In this document: positions 24,440 to 35,402 of the stretch, in pieces
Layout: every line of letters begins with the position of its first letter
How positions within the stretch are numbered: the first letter of the stretch is position 1
Notes under the pieces: model-generated
What the model was told of the DNA's origin: nothing
The model's input: the letters and a program-made list of their open reading frames with translations, nothing else
The model's database searches: none
Assembly (NCBI GenBank): GCA_949358305.1
Contig: OX442316.1
Coordinates: forward strand, 7,626,001 to 7,690,000
DNA length: 64,000 bases
From: Strigamia acuminata
Lineage: Eukaryota > Arthropoda > Chilopoda > Geophilomorpha > Linotaeniidae
Direction: 5' to 3'
Program-made: the position numbers and the translations under genes

Positions 24440-27138
24440 ATAAACACACGACAGGAAACAAACGCATTTGCTTGAGCACATTTCGGTCGAGATTGCACTA
24501 GTACCGTACATATCTTGTCGTGTATCTCCTCTTTTTTGCTCCAAACTTGGCGAAATATTCCCTCGCTAATTACTTATTATTATCTGTTGCAGTTGTAGCA
24601 GACAGTTGAAAATTAGATTCCTCGGAGGAATAGGAATAAATGAATGTCGTATGATGTGCAAGACTGAATACATAAATAAAAAAAAATGTAACATCCTGAC
24701 CACTGGTTTGGATACATTCCTCGAGGGATTCTGTATTTATCATTGTCCAAGTGGATGCCAACTGCACGAGCTTGCGGCCAAAAATGCTCAAACTCATCCA
24801 TATTTAGTGACTGCCTCAGGTCAGTCGCAAGCAACTGCTTGGCTCCTGAATTTACTGCTATTGTCCAAGTGGTTATGAAGGGCGTACGAATGACCTATAT
24901 TGATCAACCTTTGTCCGGTTAAGCCTTTTATGTGCTTTGCTCAGATAAAATAACTTACCTTTCTCATCTCAGCCATTTATTTGTGGTTGAAAATTCGATT
25001 TTTAGATGACAAAATATTAATAATTAAGTGCTTAGATTTTTATTTATTTATTTATTTTTTTTGTTTAGGGTTTGTGTCGAGATGGCCATCTATTCTCACA
25101 TTCCTCAATATTATCAGTGACTCCATGTGAAGGCAGTAGGCGCATTCGCAAAGAAATGCAGAATCCTAGGATCACGTGAAAGCCTGAATTTTTTTGGAAC
25201 TGAAATCCTGGGATCAAGATCATCTGAATATCGGAATTTAGGTATTAACAATTTTTCTTGGAATGAAATGAGCTAAATAATCGATTTCTGGGGTCGGAAT
25301 TTGCATATCTGGCACTGTTACAGAGATACGGGCAAAAAACAGAGTTTTTCCGGTTGAAAAGTGGTTTAGAAACTCCAGGAATCCCGATTTTGAAATAATG
25401 GTCCGGTATTGGAGGCATTACTTGCAGTTAAACATATTTTGTTGTTTAAATTAAATGTGCGCAAGCCCGCTGAAGACAGACTAAATCAGTCGCCATTTTT
25501 CAAGTTAGATTGAGCTAAGCCTTTTAAAAACCAGTGTAAAATGTTTAAAATGCTGTTTATGAATGCGCCCAATGAAAGTTCGCTGAGGAACAGGGACTGC
25601 AAAGCAAAGTTTTATCATTTTTATTTAGAATTTTGATACAAATGGTGGAATCAGCAAGAGGGAATGCTAGTTAATGAGCAGAAAAACTAGAAATGACCAT
25701 TGCAGCACACTTAGCTGCTAATTTGAACAAAGTTATTGCAAACCTTGGGCTTGGAACATCATGACTTGGCTAATGGATAGCGATGGGATTGGAGAGTTCA
25801 TAATAAATTAACACTAACCCCTCTAGTTTTGCTAAGTGATTGTGCTTAATTTTGTTTTTAACTCGAATATATTATTTTATTTTCTCTCTTTTTTATTTGA
25901 AAAATATAAAAGTTTTGGTTGCTATTGCTATCTGTTGTTACCAGACGTCTTTATTCGTTTCAAGCAATGTGCGCGCCTTTATGAACGCTGTTATTCAGTA
26001 ATTGCATTAATTTCTGTAGGCTAGTTGCGGTCACAATTTGAAAGTAGTAAACTCATGTCGCAAAGATTTTGTGGCCACTTGGCCGTACGGAATTGTGATT
26101 GGCTATTTTTTAGCACTAGAGAAATGGCATTTTTACGCAGGTGTGAGATTATGAATGAATGGATTTAACCAACTAGAATCTGAGACGTGTTAATTCGTAT
26201 TTAACCCGGTTAGAGTTAATCTGTGGGCTAGCATTAATGTTACTAACGGTAATTGATTTTTATAAAATTTTATGATTTTATCGATTTTTTTTAAAAAAGC
26301 TGCAATCGGTGCATTTGAAGTTTTCATATTGCTTCTCTAAATATGATATGTGATATTAACAAACTTAATAGAAAAACATGAAAAACGCAGATGGAAATTA
26401 AATTGGAGAAATTTTTTTTTCATGACGTTTGGTTGATGTCAATTCTATTTTATACCAAACCAATTTTTAAAAAGCGAGGAATGAAATAATAAATGTGTTT
26501 TAATTAAAGCAACACTCGAGGGTATTAAGTTTTGGCAAAATTTCTAGGAGCAAATATGGCAAGCTATCATATTTTGATGTGACAAAAATTATTTTTGAAA
26601 TGAAGGGTGTGCAATATCAGGTTGTTGTTAATAAATCGTGAAAACTGTAGCGTTGTTCACTTAGGTGCTGTCAAGAAAAATAAAAGGAATCGAATCAAGG
26701 TTAGAAAAACGATGTTCACGTACGTGATGACTGATGGGTTACTTGTGTTGGGTTTTGTTGTTGGTTTAAGGTGAACGGAATGTTTGAAGAATATTATGTT
26801 CTTCTTGGCTGCTTTTGTGGAATTTTAAATTAAATGACATTCCAAGTGAGTTTAGTATAGGAAGGAAATAAAAAATATTTTAAAAACGGGAACAAAAGAA
26901 GAGACTATTGAGTTTGAGGGCGTTAATTCTTTTCCGATTATTTTTCCTGTGAAAAAAGGTGAACGGCGGAGCTGGATATAGCGAACAAAAGCTGTAGTTA
27001 CATACAATACTAACATCGGAAGTTTTTTGTTGTTGATCGCGTTATAGTATTGGGGAAATGACCATACAAAAATCTTTGGCTTGTTATTACTTGAATGGGT
27101 TCTAATAATGACTCCAATAATACAATTGATGTTCCAAC
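24440..27138. other. Long non-coding stretch
   Basis: About 2.7 kb. A 90-codon frame at 24606-24878, overlapped by another on the opposite strand, is unsupported. Short inverted matches of about 11 bases (GGCGCATTC near 25140 and GAATGCGCC near 25561) could mark an old inverted-repeat element, but too little is conserved to call it. Nothing else recognised. Confidence 0.45.
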
Positions 27139-27579
27139 CTAGGACGATTTACTACAGGACTTCACATCTAGCACAATTTAATTGTTAGACTTTAAAGCGA
27201 TTCTGTCTTGTGATTATAGCACCATTCAGCAGAAACGGCACAAAATGACGTCATTTTGCAGGCAAATGGCGGACAACTGACATGACATCCCGCATTTGCA
27301 TTTTTAGAGGACATTTATATTTTATGTTTAAGTTAAAAATAATATCTGAAAATTGTTTATTACATTTTTAGGTATTATTTTTAAATCAAACGTTAAATAA
27401 AATTGAACTATGTTATAACATCCCCCAAAAATGTAAATGTGGGATGTCAATTGTCCGCCATTTGCCCGCATAAAGTTTTAACAATGCAACGACAGATTGC
27501 TCCTTCTTCGCATTTGTACGGGACAATTTAGATTACAAAAAAATGGCGGATGTGAAGTCCTGTAGTAAATCGTCCTAGG
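27138..27579. mobile_element. Inverted-repeat element (MITE-like), about 440 bp
   Basis: Ends are near-perfect inverted copies of about 30 bases: CCTAGGACGATTTACTACAG at the left and CTGTAGTAAATCGTCCTAGG at the right, extending inward through GGACTTCACATC. A second inner pair of inverted segments carries the CAAATGGCGGACA / TGTCCGCCATTTG match, with GACATCCC / GGGATGTC beside it, so the element folds on itself over much of its length. Flanks share TCCAAC, a possible 6-base target duplication. No coding capacity; non-autonomous. Superfamily not assigned. Confidence 0.75.
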
Positions 27580-28083
27580 TCCAACAAAGCATATCAGTTT
27601 TGCCGATTTCAACTGAGATTTTTTTAAAAAATGATAACCGGTGAATTCAATTCTTAAGTCAATTTATTTTGGTGAAAAAAATGACTCTGAGGTTCCTAAA
27701 ATTATTTTTTGCGGTTTTTAAAACTTGGAGAACAGGTAGTTTTTGGAAACGTTTATTGATAAGTAAAGCAATGAATAAATAAATCTGAAATGAAATAGTT
27801 GACTCGAAAGAAAAGCAAAAGAAATTTTTCAGACGAGCAAACATCAAAGAAAATGTTTGCACCACGAAACAAAAAGCTGAAGACGGAGATATGAAGAAAT
27901 TGAATCTAACTTTCAATAAATCATTCAATATTGAAGAGGAAAGGGGGGAAAAAATAAAATTCATGGAATTTTATGTTTCGTATTGTATAGCAGATGCGTA
28001 ACATGCTGCAAGGGAATTAACTTGGGATTTTGCATGACCGAGCAGAGTTATATCAGAGAAATTATTAAAGCTTGCTATTAATA
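27580..28083. other. Spacer between two transposable elements
   Basis: About 0.5 kb, AT-rich. A minus-strand frame here (27659-27964) is Phe/Lys/Asn-rich and looks like chance. Nothing recognised. Confidence 0.45.
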
Positions 28084-28161
28084 AATTATAAATTTTGCTA
28101 GTAATTATGAAGCAAAATTAAAATTATACTAGGCAAATAATTGTTAACTTATGGCTGTTCG

Positions 28162-29800
28162 TAGTTTCCCAAAACAACTGATGAAAATTCTTCCGAAAAT
28201 GAAATGATAGGTTTCTTATAAAAAGTTTGGAAAATCTCAGCAATCGACCAATCAGCTGCTTTGATAATATGACTCAGTGATACACCTCTGCTTGCCGCAA
28301 ATGAGGTGGAAGCTGCCCTAGTAGAATGGGCAAGAAAAATCGAGGTATCAACACCGACATTACCAAGGGTGCTTTTAATCTATCTGGATATAGTAGTAAA
28401 GGGTGTCCCAAAAATAACGCAAGATTTGAATTCGCCGCCATTTGTGCAGTAAATTGTTTGCAACCCTGAAACAACAACAAATTGACAGCTGAGAGTTTAG
28501 GGTTAGGTTTAGGGTTAGTGAAAATGGAGTGTTACACAATACAACAACGTGTTTAGGGTTAGTAAAAATGGAGCGTTACACGATACAACAACGTGTAACA
28601 ATTCAATTACCGATACTGCATGAGACATTTCCTGATCGTGTACTCTCTCGTTTCGGTGATCAGAATTGTAATGCATGGGTGGTTGTGGGCTTGTTGACAT
28701 AGACGTTTGACTTTAAATCACCCCATAAAAAGAAATCTAATGGTGTTAAATCCCACTATCTAGGGGCCAATTCTGATCACCGAAACGAGAGAGTACACGA
28801 TCCCGAAATGTCTCATGCAGTCTCATGCAGTAATTGTTGTTGTATCGTGAAACGCTCCATTTTTACTAACCCTAAACACGTTGTTGTATTGTTTAACACT
28901 CCCATTTTCACTAACCCTAAACCTAACCCTAAACTCTCAGCTGTCAATTTGTTGTTGTTTCAGGGTTGCAAACAATTTACTGCACAAATGGCGGCGAATT
29001 CAAATCTTGCGTTATTTTTGGGACACCCTTTAGAAGAGACTGCCTCAGAAAGAAAAGAAGCTGAAACAAATAATTGTCCCATATCTTTGCGGATTGAAAT
29101 GGTGAAATCCAAGTACTCGTGAAGAGTTAGGACGGGACACAATTCCCTATCTTGAAATTTTGAAATGCGAAAGGGAGCTCGAGAAGAAGATTTTCTGAAC
29201 CCCAAAAGAGGAACAACACAAAAACTGTCTTTGAATACGACGTTTGAAGATAGGAGTTTGAGATCGGCCGGTCTACAAGTACCTGCCAGGACTAGAGCCA
29301 AAAATGTAGCTAACTTCTGATTAAGGAGAAGGCCTGAAGTATTATTGATAGATGATAGAGATTTGCGGTGACGGAGTACGGGCCCCACTTGCCAAATTTG
29401 AGAATAACAACAATTTCTGGATTTAGATGCTTTCTTTTCATGACTCGATGAATGAGTAGGTGAGATTCGAGATCTTGGCCTCCATTGATAGGAATATACT
29501 GAGAGCTAGTAGATCTATGGCAGTTTATTGCGCTATAAGCTTAAGACTAGCCTTCCGAATACAAAAAAAACTAAGGAAGTTTGCTAGAGTTATTGGAGAA
29601 GAACAAAAATGTTCCAAATTCCTGAATTTTGTCCAGGAAGATCAGGACGTCCAGCAGTTTGCATAGATCTTGACGGTGGAGGGTTTCCATGACACTCCCA
29701 CCAATCGGGAACTTTCTTCTGAAATTCCATCCTTTCGAAGGGAAGCGAGGATAGATGCCAGGCCGCTAAACTGGAGGGATCCCTGTACTATCAATCCCCC
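28162..29800 (-). pseudogene. Tyrosine recombinase of the DIRS-like element, broken
   Basis: N-terminal part near 29.7-29.5 kb reads SWKPSTVKIYANCWTSW and later LLALSIFLSM, the core-binding-domain pattern of this family, with in-frame stops. After a frameshift near 29390 comes LVLAGTCRPADLK, carrying the first catalytic Arg. The frame is cut at SEAVSS by the nested foldback element and resumes beyond it with TTISR-stop-IKSTLGNVG, where a stop replaces an expected Trp. It continues with FLAHSTRAASTS (catalytic His and Arg) and AADWSIAEIFQTFYKKP (catalytic Tyr), ending GNYEQP. All four R-H-R-Y residues survive, but the gene cannot make an intact protein. Confidence 0.82.
28399..29030. mobile_element. 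Nested foldback element, TA-flanked, mariner/Tc1-related
   Basis: A 632-bp insertion between TA dinucleotides (28397-28398 and 29031-29032), interrupting the recombinase. The ends are AAGGGTGTCCC and GGGACACCCTT. The two arms, about 270 bases each, are nearly perfect inverted copies (28399-28669 and 28769-29030), leaving a 99-base loop. The loop and arm edge on the minus strand encode DLTPLDFFLWGDLKSNVY, the C-terminal catalytic signature of mariner/Tc1-like transposases. The TA target duplication agrees with that superfamily. It looks like a derivative formed by inverted duplication around a transposase 3' end. Non-autonomous. Confidence 0.88.
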
Positions 29801-31282
29801 TCTGGACAGACTTGTCAGATTTGGGAGAATGACCGGGGTCTGTTTAGAGGGACCAGATTATCTAAAGACAAAAAAGAAATTTTTTTAGACTTTTGCTGCA
29901 ACTTATTTAAAGAGGTGCGTACCGGAAACCAACTTTGACTTGGCCAAATTTTGCGCGTTTTGCTTATGCTGGTGGTGATGACGAGCAGAGCCGTGAAAAG
30001 AAATTTGACGTCTTGATCCGGAAGCTTGTTCTTAGCGCGGTCAATCGCGAAAATCTCGTCTGCCTGTTGCTTAAACATGGTCAGAAACTTTTCGTCAAAA
30101 AGGATCTCGCCTTTGTTGTCCTTAAATTTGGAGAAGAGGCTGGGATTTTTTCCCCCCAATGCCGTGTATTACGTTTGTCTGACATTTAATGCAAATTGAG
30201 TAATTGGCTACTCTGACGAAGTTGAGAATGGTTCTAGATGCCTCCAACATCTCGGATTTAGATAAGGATCTAAAAGAAGCAAAATCAGCAAAAATCTATC
30301 TGAAAAGGTCTATACAAACGTCGACATAAAGGCAGCGTCAAAAAGTCTGGACACAACAGCACCAATTCGAAGAACTGAAGAGTACATATTCTTTAAAAAA
30401 AAATTCGTGGAAAGGCAAAAAATTTGTTTTCTTATCGTTAAGGTAGCTCTTGACGTCGTCGTTCGTTTCCTTGCACTTTAGGGATGGAACTTGGTCCCCA
30501 GGTTGAGGAAACTTACCCCGGAACTTCTTGGCATCAGATGCTGACGACTAGAAGAAAGAGAGAAATTTAACCTCAAATCAAAATAATTTAAGGGAATAAC
30601 ATCCGCTTGGTAGACAAAATCTCCTCAATTTTTTCTGCTGATTTTTTGGTAGGAGAGGGACGTTTATCACAACGTCCTTTTCTGAGTCGGAACTCAAAAC
30701 GATCGTTTTATGTCTCAAGGATTTAGACACTTTGGCTAACCTAGACTTCAGTTTGGCAACCTTGTCCCTACGTCCAGTTGGACTGAGTATGCTGGTACTC
30801 GAAGCATACGACTGGTTGTACCCAGAGCCATTTTCCGAACCGGTGTCGGAAATGGATGCCAGATCCTTCGACTTAGGTTGAGGCTGACGCCTTCCCATTT
30901 TCGGCGATCTCGCTCTTGCGTTCCTAGGATACGCCTTGCGGTTTGATGATTTTTCAGAATCGATTGACAGGCATGGTGATGATCTGCGTGACTAGGTTGG
31001 CAAAACGGATCTCGTTGCCAGTCGCAGCGCATCTTGGGACATCGCAGAAGCCGTCGGCAGTAGGTTGGAAGACTTGAAGAAGTCTTGTAGACCTTTTTGG
31101 ATCACAGATTGAAGGCCTAATGCTTACAAAATTGTCGTAGGTGGTTCTGCAGTCGAATCGGTCGTAATGGCGGCTGTTTACACCTGCGTGGCCAGTTCGG
31201 GCACAGGCAAAGGTCCGGCTGGCATCTGCTTCGATTTTGACGTCGATGGACGCTCTTTCTTGGGATGATTGACTCTCGTCAT
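29801..31282 (-). pseudogene. Gag-like region of the DIRS-like element, broken
   Basis: Runs from the ATG at 31282 (MTRVNHPKKERPSTSK) through discontinuous frames. A Ser/Lys-rich part includes KVAKLKSRLAKVSKSLRHK and VLSSDSEKDVVINVP; a second part near 30.16-29.9 kb reads FKDNKGEILFDEKFLTMFKQ and FAIDRAKNKLPDQDVKFLF. Position before the recombinase and composition fit the first ORF of DIRS-group elements. No reverse transcriptase motif (YxDD-type) was seen. Several stops and shifts make it non-functional. Confidence 0.6.
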
Positions 31283-31504
31283 AATAAAAAGCGAATTAAA
31301 ATGCAGAAAACGATGAAAAACTTACACAAGCACACGAAAAAGGGCCTTTTGGTGGTGGACTAGTAAAAATTAGACTGGAGATTGGCTCTTTTTGTAGCCT
31401 TTTTATAGTGGTTATTGTGTTTTTTTCTTTAAAGGTACTATTTATTTATTTAAAAATTAGACAAGCCATATGTTAACAAAATTTGTTTGCAAATGTTGTA
31501 GAAT

Positions 31505-34500
31505 TAGAGAAAAATTAATTTTTAATATTCCGACATAGAATATAATTACACTCTTTACAGTCTGTATGGACGTTGTCGCTTATTTGATTGTTACTTTATG
31601 AAATTTTTAAGCTTTTTGATGTTTAACAATTTAATGGAACCTGTGTCTCGGGTCCTGAATAATTCACAGATAAAAATCCAGATTTTTTTTTATTAATAAT
31701 TTGGTGATGGTGTTTCAGCGGGGAATTTAAAATGACCATTGAATGCAAAATAATAATTTATAGACTCTTCTTTGTTTACTTTGAGGAAATGTTTCTGATA
31801 TTATGTGTGTGGTATTCATTGTCTTGGGTGCGCTTTGGAAAACTCGAGACACACTCAGCAACTGGGACAGAACATAGAACTTTTATTACATTTATAGGAC
31901 TACAAGAAGGGGCAAATTGAGGAGTCTGAAGGCAGCATTTTGTCGAGTGGTTTCTTTTAACCCCAGATTTGCATTTTCCACGTTTGTTTTTAGACGGAAC
32001 AAAAAGTTGCATCCTTAGGGAATTAGATTAAATCCAATCTCTTGAGCTCATTTTTAAAAATTCAAATATTTCGATTTTTTTTTTTACAAATTAAAAACCG
32101 TATTAATTTTTTTTTTACAAATAAATTTGCAATGGCATTTTTATTTATTTTGATTCAAGCGTTAGAATGAAAAAAAGTTTAATCACTTTAAGCAATGGAA
32201 AGTAAAATCCTCGCTGTTTTTATAGCTAATAGCGCTTAACATCGATTTACAACGGCGTCCAAACTGCATACATTTTATAACCTAAAGTAAAGTGGTCGCG
32301 AATTCTTCATAACTTTGTGAAATGTGAATAACATGTGAGGGAGTACAACATATCAAAAAGTTTGTTCACTGTTGACACATAAACCGAATAGTCATGTTGA
32401 AGAAATGGAGGGCCCTGTTTGGAGGCCATTCCAATGCAATGGATTTTTTTTTTGCATGGGAGAGTAAAAATACTCCCCCTCATTTCTTTTATCCATATTC
32501 GTGGCCCATTACGTACGCTAGGATGATCAGCAGGAGGGCACAGAATGTCCCTTTTTGATACTCTGTAATGACGCCACTCTAGAAACATTTTATTCGTTGA
32601 AATCCGACTGAGAAAATAATTATTTAGAATCAAGTGCAATAGTAGAATAAAAAGGGGAGAAGCGAGTCTTTACGAGTGCCTGAGATTTAATTAAAATGTC
32701 CTTTTTTGTGTAATGAATGAATTAGTGTATTAAACTACCTTGCTGGGAGGGAAAAAATGGATACGTACACAATTGAAAAGTTTGCACACAAGGTTGGGAG
32801 GAAAAGAAATGAGAAACTCAAAAGTTGAAATGAGAATGGAGAATTTATGAGCTGGAATCTGAAATGATACCCACTGTAAGAAGATGGTGGGAATAATAAA
32901 TTATCTTCTCAATCTAAGACTGGTAGCTGCTAGTCAAAAAAATATTTTTTTGTTCCACTTTTTTTTTTTTCTTTTTTTACTTTCTTGACTTTGAAAACTA
33001 ATATTAAATTTCACATGTGGCAATGGTGTCTTTTTTGAAATCTTGGTTTTTACTTTGAATGCATCTTAAAAGTAAAGTGGTGGGCGGTACTAAATGTGTC
33101 ACTAGAAATAAATTTAACCTTGATGTTGAGGGTGGAATGCATTTCTGGGTTTGAAATGATATTAAAAATAGTTGCAACGGAAATAGATGTCATGTTGCGT
33201 CCAAGTAATAACGCTTTTAATCAAATTATCAGGTTGCAAGTGATTTCGTATCCATATATTGCCTCTTCCTCTTTGTGAAATTTTATCATCAAGCTTTAGA
33301 GCAAATTGGAATTACACCTTAAATTTTCATCGTTGGCGACATAAATTTTTAATTAAAACTTAATGTAATCAAGAAGTATTTAACTTAACGGTATACAAAT
33401 TGCAATGTCAAAAGTATTTGATATCTGATTGGCTAAGGTTAGATGGTGAGATGAGAATCAAAGTGTGTTTTTTTACAACATGGAGGGTTAGTCTGACAAT
33501 GATTGGTGAGGGTGTGAAGTGATTTTGACCCTTTTGGACGTAGTTTCAACGTGGTGGCCGCAACAAGTTCTTCCTGCCATTTAATCTTTGTCGAAACCAA
33601 TTCCCTGTGAAAGTGGCCATTTTGGCCTATCCGCAGCCAGTTTTCACACATGGACAATTGGGTTGTTGAACTACAATAACAAATTTGCTCCCAGAATCGA
33701 ATGTATTATCGTCCAAGAAAATTTTGCTGGAGAATATTAGCTTTAGTGTATTTCACTTAACGCCAAACTGTTTATTTAATTTACCATTTTTATTAAATTT
33801 ATTATGCATTATTTGGCGCGTGCGTTGCTAGTAGCAATATGATTTGCTAAATGTCAACTTCGTGGAGTATATTTAGAGGCCACTGGCGGAATCTCTGGTT
33901 GATCAATGATTGAGGTCAACTGATCAAGCGTAGCAATTCCGAGATGAAATTTTTGAAAGTTTAGTTGAAGCTAATATTTGATAAACGGGCTAGTGGCTTA
34001 ACTCTTGTTTATTTCTGTTTAATTTCTACAGTGAATAATTAAAATACTACTCTATGTTTAGATTAGAATGTATACGAAAATTAAAATAGGAATTAGATGT
34101 TTACGACATTTTTTTTTTAAAGATTTAATAGATAAACCGAGATAAACAGTTTTCTTTATTCGAAAATAGAAAGCACTTTAAAAAAGAAAAAGTTGTACAA
34201 GGTTTTACGGGTTTTACGAAGATAAACTCTGTTTTATCGTTAAAATGTGGAAATATTACATAATGTTTGAATGTGAAAAAATTAGTTGTTTTTCGACCAT
34301 AACTCGTGAAAAATGTCTAAAAATACGTTTTGAAAGATGAATACACATTTGATGGCTGCGATTGGCTCAATTCCAAACCACTTTTGTCCTTCCGGTTAGT
34401 TTTTGTGTAAACTCGTCTTCTACGTGCTAATGAAAACGCATTTCTATCTCTCCACCAAAGCTCCAGCTCCCACAGGATATTGGAATTCGCTGATGAATAC

Positions 34501-34641
34501 AGATCTTTCGCCTTCTAAAGAGGTGACTTCTTAAGATCTGAATCGAATCCAAGTTCAAAAACTACACGAGAGCTGGAGCTAAGCTTTTTGTTCTCAGATC
34601 TTCAATTCTCCAAACCTCATACTAATTCTTTGTCATTTCAG
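31505..34641. other. Long non-coding stretch
   Basis: About 3.1 kb of AT-rich sequence with T-runs near 32.07, 32.1 and 32.95 kb. Short open frames only, none with supporting features. No repeat or RNA gene recognised. Confidence 0.45.
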
Positions 34642-34656
34642 CACGTGTGCTGCAAG
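34642..34656 (+). other. Possible 15-base microexon
   Basis: CACGTGTGCTGCAAG is preceded by TTCTTTGTCATTTCAG, a strong acceptor, and followed by GTACGTAGG, a strong donor. Its length is a multiple of three. It lies 0.7 kb upstream of the candidate signal-peptide exon at 35336, so it might be a 5' UTR microexon of the same transcript. The short distance between two good splice sites could also be coincidence. Confidence 0.25.
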
Positions 34657-35335
34657 GTACGTAGGTAATTGAATTTATTTTTTCCCTCAGTCCATTTTTT
34701 TTTTAAATTTTATTTTATTCCTTAATCGATTTAAGCAAAAAAATTAAAAGAAATAATCAGTCGATGAAGGATCCCTTAGAAAAAAAAACATGTCACGTGC
34801 AGAAGGAATAATTATTCACAAACATATTTAGCTTTCCAACATTTTAATATTTCCGGTGCTAAATTTAAAAAAATTAAAAAAAAAATTAAAAAAAAATTAT
34901 TTTATATAATTAATTATTTTTTTTTTTTTTAAAAATTTATTATTTTTTTTTTTTGAAGGTGTATTTATAACTGAAATATCGGAGGAAGTGTTCCAAGTTT
35001 TTTCAATTGCCCGCCACTGAATGTTTGCAAGCAACCAATCCAGGATTCCCCCAACGCCCACCATCGATTTGCGACGAGAGTGCTGATGGGAAAAGATTCG
35101 TTTGCTTTGGCTGTGCACCAGAGGTGAAGAGCAGATGCCTCTACCAGCTTCGATGTTAGCAGTACTCTTGTGTTCTACTCTGTAACAAGCCTCGAGTGAG
35201 AATTCTTGTTGAAAGTATTCATGTTTTATCTCGTTAAATAAGACCTCGAGCAGAATTACTTATCACTCATTTCTACACGTCATGTAACATGTAAGTGAAA
35301 TACAAACTGCATTTGGATTAAATTGTGCGTCGGTC
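34657..35335. other. Non-coding stretch before a candidate first exon
   Basis: About 0.7 kb including a very AT-rich block (34860-34960) with long A and T runs. The final 350 bases are less AT-rich and could be promoter or 5' UTR of the exon that follows. Nothing firm. Confidence 0.4.
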
Positions 35336-35402
35336 ATGGACCTCGTGGTTTCTACCTTGGCCTTATGCACGTCAATCATTGGCTTTTTACCTCCGATTAC
35401 AG
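35336..35402 (+). CDS. Likely first coding exon of a secreted or membrane protein
   Basis: ATG at 35336 opens MDLVVSTLALCTSIIGFLPP, a good signal peptide, and the exon ends at an excellent donor (ACAG|GTAAGA) in phase 1. A signal peptide followed by a phase-1 intron is the usual start of immunoglobulin-superfamily, cuticular and many other secreted-protein genes in insects. No second exon was found downstream in this window, which implies a first intron of at least tens of kilobases or a gene whose later exons I could not recognise. The 28 kb that follow may therefore be intronic. The gene's identity is not known. Confidence 0.45.

Larger units (their letters stand above)
28084..31504 (-). 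mobile_element. Degenerate DIRS-like tyrosine-recombinase element
   Basis: Minus-strand element whose two ends are shared with a shorter inverted copy at 41.47-41.82 kb, which sets the boundaries. In its reading direction: a 5' end with TGCAAACAAATTTTGTTAAC; a first frame starting at 31282 (MTRVNHPKKERPSTSKSK); a gag-like region (30.9-29.8 kb); a tyrosine recombinase (29.8-28.16 kb); and a 3' end with GTTAACAATTATTTGCCTAG. Stops, frameshifts and a nested insertion (28399-29030) break it. No reverse transcriptase or RNase H was recognised between the gag-like region and the recombinase, so it is either internally deleted or an element type without one. The terminal AAATGTTGTTAAC / GTTAACAACATTT inverted match (clearest in the sibling copy) fits DIRS-type ends. 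Confidence 0.78.

Noticed and set aside
25140-25565. Possible inverted-repeat element with GGCGCATTC ends
   Set aside because: Only about 11 bases match and there is no target duplication or extended pairing.
28493-28520. Telomere-like TTTAGGGTTAGGTTTAGGG
   Set aside because: It lies inside both arms of the foldback element and is only a few units long; insect telomeres normally use TTAGG, and this is part of a transposon.
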